Shown here piece by piece: positions 24,501 through 34,205 of a stretch of DNA of 64,000 nt. The position numbers and the translations under genes are program-made. The stretch is from NCBI GenBank assembly GCA_018873245.2, contig JAEMBT020000009.1:7439288-7503287 (forward strand). The letters run 5' to 3'. Within the stretch, counting starts at the first letter, position 1, and every line of letters begins with the position of its first letter. The DNA comes from Archegozetes longisetosus (taxonomy: Eukaryota > Arthropoda > Arachnida > Sarcoptiformes > Trhypochthoniidae). The notes beneath the pieces are model-generated. The model was not told the DNA's origin, did no database searches, and saw only the letters and a program-made list of their open reading frames with translations.

Positions 24501-27500
24501 GTTGCAAATTATCATTACAATTTTTGTCCATCAGAGTAATCAAATTAATATCCGAACCAAAACTTCTTTCGATAGTAGAATGAAGAATGTTATACGCGAA
24601 TGTCTCAATAATTATACTGTTTTTAGGTATTTGTTTGAGACAATCATTCAATAGTACCGGATATGTGAGGTTATCAACAAAATATTGAGGTGAAACATAT
24701 TCAGACTCCTTATTATTATAAGAAGTATTAATCCACTTTGAAGACCTCAATCTATTCGTTTTAATTATTTTCTTAAATTTACGAAGTAACTGTTCAGCGA
24801 TTGAGCCAACGATAGGAGTATGGAAGGCTATACCATAACTGTTAATGTTACAAGTCGTCATATTTTCAGAATTCAGTTGATTGATAGCTGAGTCGATTAT
24901 GTCTTGTTTTCCAGAAATAGTTACACAATTTTCTGAGTTATAGCAAGCGGGATATACATTTCCAGGACATCTTTCTGCTATCCGATCCCAACTTGTGTTA
25001 GCCTCAACCATCATTCCTGTCGTCTCTTTATATTGTTGCATGCACTTTGCCGTATAATATGCTAAAAGAATGGCCTCCTCAGTAGTTATACAGTTGTCAG
25101 CATAAGCACAAACCCATTCTCCGGTTGAATGACCTATTATTCCATCAGGTCTCAAATCGAGTTCATAGAGTAAGTCAACCAAAGCTATTTGTATTGCAGT
25201 TGTTGTTATCAGTGAATTAGGTGAACTTTCGATTACATTCTCATTGTTTTCTGATAGAAGATTTAATAGATCAATTCCGTGTTTAAGGAGGATTTTAGCT
25301 GAACTGTTGATAGATTTTGCAAAGATGTCGATATTCATGAGTGATTCAGTCCTCGTTGACCAATGAGTACCAATTCCTGAAAACATAAACCAAAGCTCTT
25401 TTTTGTTTTTCGAAACCTCTTTTGTCTCAATAGTTTCTGTAATCAACAAATTTTGATCCAAATTCTCAATTATGAAAAAATCCTCGAAATCTCATTCCTT
25501 TAAAACCAGTATTCAGTTGAAACGGAGAAGTCTTTGAGATGTCATTTAGAAGCGATAGCAAATCTTGAGTCAGTTTTGAGGGATTGCTGAGTAATGATTT
25601 AAAGAGATAGTTCACACTTTCCTCATTTCTACCACACATTTGAACCAAACGCGGAATTTTATCGGCAATTTTCTGATTGTCAATTGAACTATTTTTTTAG
25701 TGCCCTAACAATGACGTGAACATTGGAACCACCAATACCGAAATTATTCAAGCCAACCAAATCTCCAGTGAATGGCGTGTTTTCATTGATGGGTTTGAGA
25801 ATTCCATTCATTAAGCCTTCGATGGCAGGATTTGGATTTTTAAAATGTAAATTTGCAGGAATGCATTGGTTCTCAAATGAAAGGATGACTTTAGTTAGGG
25901 AGCATAGTCCTGAAGCCGCTTCTGTATGACCAATATTCGACTTGAGAGCTCCGATCAGAAGAGGTTCTTTTCTTCCTATTGAAGTAAAGGAAATGTAATA
26001 ATTACAAAATATTAGTGATGACTTTCAGACATGAAGTAGGACTCAGCCATGTAAAAATTCAAACTCGCCAAATTATAAACAAGCGTTGAATTGAAAGAAT
26101 TCAAAGCTCAATTAATTAATTGAAATGAATATTTGTATATGAATCTTTAAAAATTACTTCAATTGACATTTCATGTTTTATAGCGAATCTATTAGATGAG
26201 ATCAAAAGTAATGGGACTATCTTATCTCGTTCTTGATGAAAGTTGTAAACATGTTTATGATATAATATTGCGAATTAGAGTAAAAGAATGTGTACGGTGT
26301 GGTTGCTTGCTTTTCTCGTGCTTTTAAGTGCGATTTCTGTATATGGTCCAAAAGTGGACCAATTTCGAGAAAGTGTTACAAACCAAAAACAGCGTGCATT
26401 TATTAGGTGCCATGTGCTATTGGGTACTCCTGGAGATGAAGTTTATAGAATGCTAGATAAAATAGCTCGCAACCGAGCATTAGGCAAAACACGCGCATAT
26501 AGACTATACAATGAATTTAAAGATGGAAGCCGCCTGAGCAGCGATAAAGACCCACGCTCAGCAAGACCTCGCACTCAGACTGATACAACACACGAAGAAA
26601 GACGTAGGGAGCTTCTAAATGAGGGCGAATGCTGGAGGACCGAAGATTTGGCCCAGACATTAGGTATTAGTCCTGCAAGCACCAAAAGGCTTTTGAAGGA
26701 GGTAGGGGCGAAGAAAGTTGCATCGAGATGGATGCCATACGAATTGAAACTAGAACAAAAGCAGTTGCGTGTGACTATTTCTGCAGAGCATCTTGAAAGA
26801 TATCATAGTAATCTCGACATGTTGAAAAGAATTATAGCAATTGATGAAACTTGGCTAAAAAGCTATGACCCAAAGGACGCTAAAACCTCAAAGCAATGGG
26901 TTCTACCTAGTCAAAAACCATGTTTTTTAAGTTGAAATTTTCGAAATTTGCAAATTGTGCCAGCGGCGCTGTTCTTTATCGAAGGCTGGCCAAAGTCAGA
27001 GTAACGATGAGTGACTGGAAGGTAATGATGATCGTAGCGTTTCATCAAAATCGGATTATTGATTACCGAACTTCACCACAAAATGTAAATGTCAATTTTG
27101 AGGTTTATTTTAGTTTTTTGTCCGAAGTATTGCACCCAGCGATAAGAGAACACGGTATTAAGAGATCACTCATTGTGCATGACAATGCTAGGTCACATAA
27201 ACATGAAGAAGTTCAAAGAGTCTTTAAACGACATCGGTGGGAGGAGTTGAAACACCCTCCCTATAGTCCAGATTTAAGCCCCTGCGATTATGATGGTATT
27301 GCTAGAATAAAGAGGCCTAATAAAGGAATGAGATTTGCCGACGAGAACGAACTCCACCCTGCTTATGATAGAGTTATTGAAGAAATAAATCTAAACAATG
27401 AGGCTACATGAATAAGACACCTCCCATAGCGGTGGGCCATGTTCCTCCAGACGGGAGGAGAATATATTGTATAATCATATTATAATATAATAAATATCTT

Positions 27501-29834
27501 TTAAAGTCCACGAGTTCCAATAGTCCCATTACTTTTGATCCCATCTAATATGTTCCAGCAGATATATTGGTCCTACGACAAATCGGCGAGTGATAGGTTG
27601 GCGTATGATAATCCAACGCTAAGTCAATTCAGTGTACATATCAATTACCCAAGAGTCAAAATATAAACTCCATGAAAAAGTGTAATTTGAAGATAAAAAA
27701 TTGAAAAGTAGTCAATACTGAATAATCAATGTATCTAACAAAAACAACTAATTAAATCGAACATGCAGTTAAAATTTAAAGATCTATACGCCAGTCTGTA
27801 GTTAAAAATTTTGGGCGATTCTCAAATGGTTATCAAGATGTCGGTTAGCCAAGGTCGAAAAACACATAAATAACCGTGCTGATTTGATGAGCAAAAACTC
27901 ATAGCGTGTCGATATATCAGCATTGAAGTAACGTAATATCGATAAATCATTATTTATTTAGATCTGATTTAAGATGTGACTTAAATCTATTTCTGATTTA
28001 CTTACAAAGTCTGCTAAAATAAAAAACAATTGCATACCTGCACACATTGATTCGTAAATCGAACGCATTTCTACAGGATCTCCGGCTTTAGTTCCGGTAC
28101 AGTGAGCCTCAATATATTTGACTTGAAGTGGATCTATTCCTGCCTCGGAATAAGTTTCTCTTATAAGATTTCTCTGTTGTTCCCAATTCGGATAAGTGAT
28201 TCCCATCTCTTTATATCCATCAATATTAGTCTTCGTGTGAACAATAGTCGCATAAATACGTTTAGCACTGGATTTCCTTTGTAGAAAAGTCACAACACAT
28301 CCCTCTGCCTTTACATATCCATTTGCGGACTCATCCAAACACTTACATCGACCATCGGGTGATAATGTACCTATATCTAAGTACACGTACTGAGTCATAG
28401 GATTGAAATATATGTTCGCTCCGACTACAATCGCATTATCGCACTGTTTGGTTCTTAGTGCAATAGTTGCTTCATGCAGTGCAAGTAAACTTGCAGAACA
28501 TCCAGCATCGAATGACTTTGACGGTCCCATTAAGTTGAATTTGTTTGAAATAATTTGAGTAAAGAATTGTTTGTGACCAAACTCTTTCGTGCGACCAGAG
28601 TATGCAATTTCATGCTCGTCAACAAAATAGCCAATGAATACTCCAGTGTTTGAACCGCTTAATGAATTTGGATCTGTGCCTGAATGTTAATTAATTATTA
28701 AATATATTAACACATGAATTGACTATAAACTCAATAGAAAAAATATCTTTTGTTTAACAATAAGATGTCTACCAGAGGCTAACTTTTTAGCCTTGAAACA
28801 TATCACGATTCTCTAGCGCTGGTATAAACTTAAAGATTAAAAATTAACCCTTTGGTACCCTCTTTAGAATTTTTTCTTCAGTTTTATCAAATGAAGTGTA
28901 GGTGCCCCTAATATAAACTCCCACTACAAGAATCATTTGAAATTACATTAAGCAGTGTAGGTCAAAAATAAATACACGAACCAATCTCCAAATTTAGGAT
29001 AAACTTTTTAAGAAATAAGTTAAATATACTCTAAGTTCTGTATAATTATAATTTATTAAATAGAATGATTATAAGTTATTCGGTTACCTTTTATTAAAAC
29101 TCTAAGTGAATGATAACATTTACCCAAGATATATTCAACTGACTTATCAATGAGCTCGTAATAGAAATATCATATACATAAATCGGTACATATTACTTTA
29201 TTCATAATCCTATATCACGTAATGTTATTTTATAATTTATATCAGGAAAAATGAGGGATAAATGATTATAAATATGACGAGCCATATATTATTAATACCT
29301 GAATCCCAAATGGCTTCATAAGTCAGTTCTAACATAGCTCTCAATTGTGGGTCCATAAAATTTGCTTCGGATTCGCTGACTCCAAAAAACTCAGCATCAA
29401 ATTTATCGATTTCTTTGAGATGTCCTCTTCCTGAAGGCATACCCAAATAGCCTAAACAAAGATTCAAAGCGAACATTATAATCGAACAAAAGAATTTAAA
29501 CTATCAATTAAGTTTTTAAGATTTAAAGCAATACCTTTGGGCCAACGTTTTCCAACATCCGTAACCATATCTATATTGTTATATAAATTGTATTCAAACT
29601 CTTCTACACTATCGGATTCTAAATTATTTTAGAAAATCTATTAGGCTATAATAACATTTTGAATAATATATCTTGAATACCCGGAAATCTGCCTGATATA
29701 CCCGTTATGACAACATCTTCGTTCATTGGCCAAATGGGTGTTTTTATATACACTCTTGGATTCTTATTCTCATAAAGTAAGTTGTTAGCAGTTTCTTCAG
29801 GTGTATCTTTTTCTTCCACTTCATGTGAAGGCAT
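18458..29834 (-). CDS. FASN: Animal type I fatty acid synthase, nine exons, five one-base frameshifts
   Basis: Cytosolic multifunctional enzyme that builds long-chain saturated fatty acid from acetyl-CoA, malonyl-CoA and NADPH. Domain order is the animal one: KS, AT, DH, pseudo-methyltransferase, pseudo-KR, ER, KR, ACP, TE. Exons (minus): 29681-29834, 29535-29618, 29299-29451, 28038-28679, 24286-25975, 21887-24073, 20895-21497, 18638-20671, 18458-18577. All junctions are GT-AG. Summed and corrected for the shifts this gives about 2555 residues, close to the usual 2500. Catalytic residues are present in every active domain. Frameshifts lie near 25692, 25475, 23985, 19725 and 18736; no substitution-type stop codon is seen. 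A mariner occupies intron 4. It is either a real gene with assembly errors or a very young pseudogene. Confidence 0.95.
18638..20671 (-). CDS. FAS exon 8: end of ER, ketoreductase, acyl carrier protein, most of thioesterase
   Basis: [13 protein letters not shown] and [14 protein letters not shown] finish the ER. The ketoreductase has the Rossmann GGLGGMG and YSS...NYGFTN with its tyrosine. The carrier serine is in LGIDSLMT (about 19540), where the phosphopantetheine arm is attached. The thioesterase starts near [12 protein letters not shown], with the nucleophile GYSAGG (about 19115) and an Asp in VLDSSP. Two bases are missing, near 19725 (between SC and LALLDRF) and near 18736 (before [12 protein letters not shown]). 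With both restored the exon phase fits. Confidence 0.92.
20895..21497 (-). CDS. FAS exon 7: enoyl reductase
   Basis: [10 protein letters not shown] joins the LATG of exon 6 through a 389-nt intron. The NADPH loop [11 protein letters not shown] and [23 protein letters not shown] are the canonical medium-chain-reductase landmarks of FAS. Ends phase 1 at a gtaagt donor. The open frame runs on into the intron, but that extension does not match the family. Confidence 0.92.
21887..24073 (-). CDS. FAS exon 6: dehydratase, pseudo-methyltransferase, pseudo-KR, start of enoyl reductase
   Basis: Opens with [16 protein letters not shown], which fits the dehydratase HxxxGxxxxP motif; ADSMIQ supplies the DxxxQ partner. 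LRGYDYG is the usual second DH landmark. The middle third is the poorly conserved, non-catalytic methyltransferase and half-KR region of animal [13 protein letters not shown] and [12 protein letters not shown] begin the enoyl reductase. One base is missing near 23976-23990 (frames WKL and FAQRNGV). The donor is a strong gtgagt. Confidence 0.92.
24286..25975 (-). CDS. FAS exon 5: end of ketoacyl synthase plus malonyl/acetyl transferase
   Basis: Begins [22 protein letters not shown] with the second KS histidine (SNIGHTE). [12 protein letters not shown] closes the KS. The linker is broken by two single-base gains: seven A where six keep frame (25692-25698) and six T where five keep frame (25475-25480, plus-strand A). 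The acyltransferase follows with [13 protein letters not shown], the nucleophile elbow GHSTGEW (about 25125) and the His in AFHTPIV. Removing both extra bases makes the exon length fit phase 1 in, phase 0 out. Confidence 0.92.
26192..27548 (+). mobile_element. Mariner element (DD34D) inside FAS intron 4
   Basis: 1357 bp. Ends are inverted repeats of about 29 bp beginning TTAGATG(A/G)GATCAAAAGTAATGGGAC with one mismatch, flanked by TA at 26190-26191 and 27549-27550. The transposase is on the plus strand, antisense to the host gene. The well-kept ends suggest a fairly recent insertion. Confidence 0.95.
26288..27411 (+). pseudogene. Mariner transposase, one frameshift
   Basis: First frame 26288-26935 holds the two helix-turn-helix DNA-binding regions ([12 protein letters not shown]) and the first catalytic Asp in IAIDETW (residue 186), then [11 protein letters not shown] shift within or near a T6 run at about 26921 moves to the second frame (26920-27411), with the second Asp in VHDNARSH and the third in [10 protein letters not shown], 34 residues apart as in mariners. 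The extreme N-terminus (residues 4-19) is unusually hydrophobic for a transposase. Inactive as written. Confidence 0.9.
28038..29834 (-). CDS. FAS exons 1-4: ketoacyl synthase, N-terminal and catalytic part
   Basis: The ATG at 29834 is followed by about 40 residues and then [11 protein letters not shown], the usual start of the KS fold. Introns of 62, 83 and 619 nt separate exons 1-4, all phase 1. Exon 3 has the conserved [15 protein letters not shown]. Exon 4 carries the nucleophile as FDAGCSAS (Cys at about 28500), where the family usually has DTACSSS, and the first histidine as EAHCTGT rather than EAHGTGT. The catalytic Cys and His themselves are kept. The exon 4 donor (gcag/gtatgc) leads into the 2062-nt intron holding the mariner. 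Confidence 0.92.
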
Positions 29835-30189
29835 GTTTTTATTGTTTCTAAAACTTGTTCTACAAGTTTTGGTTGTCTAGAAATTAATATTAAATGTTTT
29901 GGGAATTAAACTTTAAAATTGAAATTAAAGCTTAAAACAATTGATTTTAAGTAACAGATTTCAAAATAACAATACAGTCAATCTCAGGTATTGTGGACCC
30001 TCTTACAGTAAGAATCCTCACATTGTAAACGTTTTCTTATGAGCCAATAGTTAAAACAGTCTATATTTATAGCGAAATATTCTCAACAAATTGTGAAACC
30101 TCACTTAAACAATTGAAAGTTTAAGTAATTGACGAATTGATTAATTTTTATTTGCATTTTGTAAAAATATGCACAAATAAACAAAAACA

Positions 30190-31100
30190 TATTGACATTT
30201 CGTTAGAAAAGAAAATCAAAGTTATAAAAGTCGTCCAAGATAAAATAGATTATGACGTCATTTTACGAAAGCATGAATTGACGAACAAATAAAACATTTA
30301 TAAAATCATTGAAAATAAGAATAGATTGCGGCAATTGTGAGTAAATTAAATATGAAATACATGAAACTTTCAAAAAGAGATCGCGATTTAATTGCGTTCA
30401 ACTCTATAAAGCATTGATTCTTTGGATCGAAAGTAAGAAACAATAAAGAGCACCTATTAATGCACAGATTTTAAGAACAAAAGCTAATTATTTTTCCAAA
30501 AATTGGATATTAATATCTTCAGTGCCAGTAATGGATATATTTCGCCTCTCGTTAAAAGAAATTTGATGTATGAAAAATGTGAAGAATCAGAATATGTTGA
30601 TGAGAATTTTGTGACCAAATGGAAATGTAGTTTAAAAAACAAATATAGCTCTTATGAACCGAATTAATATATACAATATCGGCGAAACGGGAGTATATTT
30701 TGGCAGTTGATTCACAATAAAACTTGTGGTTTGCCAGAGGAACCATCAGAAGTCGTAAACAAAACAAAGATAGGGTTATATTTCTAATGTTAGTGAGCTC
30801 AGACAACTCTGAAACGCTATTAGTAGTGATTGGAAAAGTTAAGATCTACACTGTTTCAGAGGTACTAAGAGTTTTTAGTTTCGGTAGTATTTACACGATA
30901 AAACGCTTGGATAAAAATCGAGGCTTTTGAACAAGTAATGTTTAAGATGCGCAAAAGAATCAAACGATACAAAATTAACATTTTAATGAAGCTTGATAAT
31001 TGTTGCAGTCATTCATGTCTGATCTGATGAACGTAAAACTTGTGTTTTCGCCCTCAAACACAACTTCTCGTCTGTGTATGATAAGAAATTTCATACAGGG
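30190..31100 (+). pseudogene. pogo/Tigger-type transposase, heavily decayed
   Basis: Scattered over frames but in family order: EKKIKVIKVVQDK (first helix-turn-helix), FSASNGYISPLVKRN (CENP-B-type second domain, family FKASNGWL), IYNIGETGVYF (first catalytic site, family NaDETGLF; the Asp is now Gly), NKDRVIFLMLVSSD...LLVVIGKVK (family KDRLT...PLLVIGKSK) and LDNCCSHS followed by NVKLVF and NTTSRL (second Asp site). At least three frame changes and stops. A 68-codon frame at 30724-30930 is a piece of it. Terminal repeats not found. Confidence 0.65.
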
Positions 31101-31139
31101 AAAAAGCTTTATTTTACCATTGAATCATCGGATGAGAAC

Positions 31140-33285
31140 GAAGATTAAGAAAGTTCTTCTATCATAAAGTATATTATACTATTGAAATCTACAGATTGTC
31201 CAAAATTAAACTAAACTCAAATTTTGAGTATATTATATATATCACTAGTATTCATAGGTTGATGATTACCGACAAAATATTAATTACAACTCTACCCAAT
31301 GTTCTCTGAAATATTTTCGATTAAAGTAGGGAGAAATTCCCTAAATTAAGCGTTGTTTCAAGAGAAATATTATCTATATCAGCAGCTAATCTCTCAAGCG
31401 AGTGAGGTTTAAACTACTCTTGGTTCACTTTTACTGACAGATTTTCGATAGATCCAGAAAAACTGCTATTTGTGCGCTAAAATTCTAATATTTTTTGAAA
31501 TATGGATTCCTTATATTTATATTTACATTCGATTAAATTAGAGTGAAAGTTTTTACGTGTATTTGAAGGATTTTGTGGGTTACTGGCATTTTTTTCACTG
31601 CTGTTGTGGATGTGAAAAATTCCGAAAATGCACTTCTCTGCTTCTTAATATCAGTCAAAAAGTTTGTCAAAATGTGCGCTTAAAAACTAAACCAACCAGA
31701 ATTGAACCAAATAAGGGATAGAACGAATAAATAATTTTATCATATTATTTTCATAAGTATTTTTTCTAATAGTGAGTCATAAAATATGAAACTTATCTTT
31801 AAATCTCTATAAGTGTTATAATTTGTATCGAACTTTAACATAAGCAACTTAAATTCATAAGATAATTGAGAAAAGTTGAATGCAAAGTAAATCATTTATG
31901 AACTCTTTATCGGTAAAACGATTAATGCAAAGGTTCATTATTTTGTTTTACCATAAGTCAAACCTAAGCTAAAGTATATAAAAATTTTCAAAATGTTGGT
32001 TGCGTAAATATTAAAGTGATCCCTAAGTATGTAAGGTGCGTAAAAGCCTTAACATATACATTTATGACTGATAGTACTCTCTAATAGGCCGAATAGAGGA
32101 GACGTCCCCTTTAATAACTAACAAAAATGTTACTTTCTCAGAATTATTTTAATTTCGAAAACGGTACTTCTAAGTTTGAAACTTATTCAAGCTTTTTTAT
32201 AAAGGAAATCTTAAAGCTATAATATTAGATATTATTTTTTCAGTCACTACAATCATTAAGTTTAAATGATTTTATGTAAGCACATTTTAGTTGAAACAAA
32301 TTACAAGTAAATAGTTTGATCAAAGAAGATTATTGTCAGATTTGATTTTCGTTTAAGTTGAAATTAAATTGTAATAAGTGAAAGAATTGATAAGATTAGT
32401 TTCTAGGGTGACCAAGTACGGTTGCCAAATCTGCAGGGTTTGATCTCCGATTCCAGGTGGAAGAGTTGGTCTGCAGGAATACATTAGAGTTCCAGGTTTT
32501 ATGCTTTTACTCAAGTTACCGTTAAAGAAATAGTCTTTGAATGAAAAAATGAAATCTATAACTCTATTATAGATGTTTTATCATTAAAAGGAGGCGAATA
32601 TAAATTATAGTCATTCAAAACTATCATTGAATTCGCTGATTATGGTTAAAAAATTTTGAATTATTAAGGCTTGTAAATCTAGCACTAGATATTCCTTAAA
32701 TAAATGAGCCATTAAAATTTAATACAATTTTTATCATTGGAGAATCATTTTCAAATCAAAAGGCCCCCTATGATATGAAAATTCGAGAGAAGGGTTCGAG
32801 AAAAACTGGCAACCGAATGACCAAGTCTTATAGAGCCCAAATCTGGACAAAAAATGTCGAAGGGTTCCCCCTCTAAGATTTTCTTAATGTTTTAGATTTA
32901 TTCACAGTTCACAATGAATGTAAAAAGCTACAAAATATCAATTGTGAATCAATTATAATCTTCCGTGACTGCAGCATTGAGTAGTTTGAGTTATCTCTGA
33001 CATGATTGTAAAGTTCTGAACAAGAACTAAATACGAGCAATTTCAATAGATTGAAATACGTTAACTTAGACTAAATATACACTGAAATACTAATCATATA
33101 AAGTACTTATGATAGAAATGTATATTTACTCAGCACAAACTTTGACAAAATGCGTTCATATTGGAGTTCGTACTGGACTAGTTAACCTAAAATCTGGATT
33201 GTCCAATTCAAATTTGGACGCTTGATCATCCTATTAGTACAAAACTACTGATACAAAAAAGACAAAGTTGGTTGCAAGACTCCTA
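31140..33285. other. Intergenic, no gene seen except a tRNA-like patch
   Basis: AT-rich, no supportable reading frame. At 32405-32460 a tRNA-like patch reads GGTGACCAAGTACGG (A-box-like) and GGGTTTGATCTCCG (B-box-like) with too little sequence between them for a real tRNA; probably a SINE remnant. Confidence 0.4.
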
Positions 33286-33289
33286 AAAA

Positions 33290-34205
33290 GCAAAACGCAT
33301 TTCTTGTTTTAATAAGAATCGATTAAATGATACTAAATTCTAGAATTAGCTTTGAGTGTAACTGATAATGTTTCTGCAATATGTGAACTCTGTAATTACA
33401 AGTTTACAATTAAATCTCAAGAATCAAATGTTATTAAGAATCATAATAATAAGCGTAGAGAACGAGTGAAAGCGAAAACAAAAGCATAACCATTGGTCGA
33501 TTTTTTCTGAGAAAGTTCTTAAATTAGGATTTTCAGTTGTTACAAATGAAGTGACAAATCTTTCGTAATGTCGTTCATGACAACAATTATTCATCATTGG
33601 ATGGTCATTTGAAACTGACTAAGAAAATATTACTTGATTCTAAAAGTACACGCTAAACCCATTGAGGACTATATCAAGTTATAGTTGAAAATGTATTGGT
33701 TCTTCATTACAATAGCAATTGTAATCAATAAAATGAGAGAAATGGATCCGAAACCATACAACATATCAGAAGCTTCAAATAAAGGTAATCTCAAACACTT
33801 TTAGTTACATTTCTTGATAATAATTATAGTATAAATAATTTTGTGCTTGATCTGTATGAGCAAATTAACAAAACATCAGATGAGATTGCAGCCAAAATTG
33901 CGAAAATCTTAAAGATTATAACCTTGATTTATCAAGTTTAGTTTTACACTCAGTTGACAATGCAGGAGCTAATTATGAAATATATCATTCACTTTTTATT
34001 AGCTGGTAAAAAATGTTTCGGTACAATTAAGGCCAACTGCAATCGTCATATTTTACACGATAAAGAAGAACATGCATTAGATTTACCTCATGATACTGAA
34101 AGCTTAGTATCAAACGTTTACAACTTCATTAGAATTTTCATCTTCTACCGAGAAAGTGAAAAATTGAAAGAGTGTTACGATTTTGTTGATAGTGAATATT
34201 TCTAA
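33290..34205 (+). pseudogene. hAT-like transposase remnant with BED-type zinc finger
   Basis: At about 33382 a CELCNYKF...HNNKRR stretch has the Cys-x2-Cys and His spacing of a BED zinc finger. At about 33945 VDNAGANYE recalls the DNAxN region of hAT transposases. Between them the frame is lost. An open frame of 83 codons (33954-34205) overlaps the second piece in another frame. Assignment is tentative. Confidence 0.35.
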
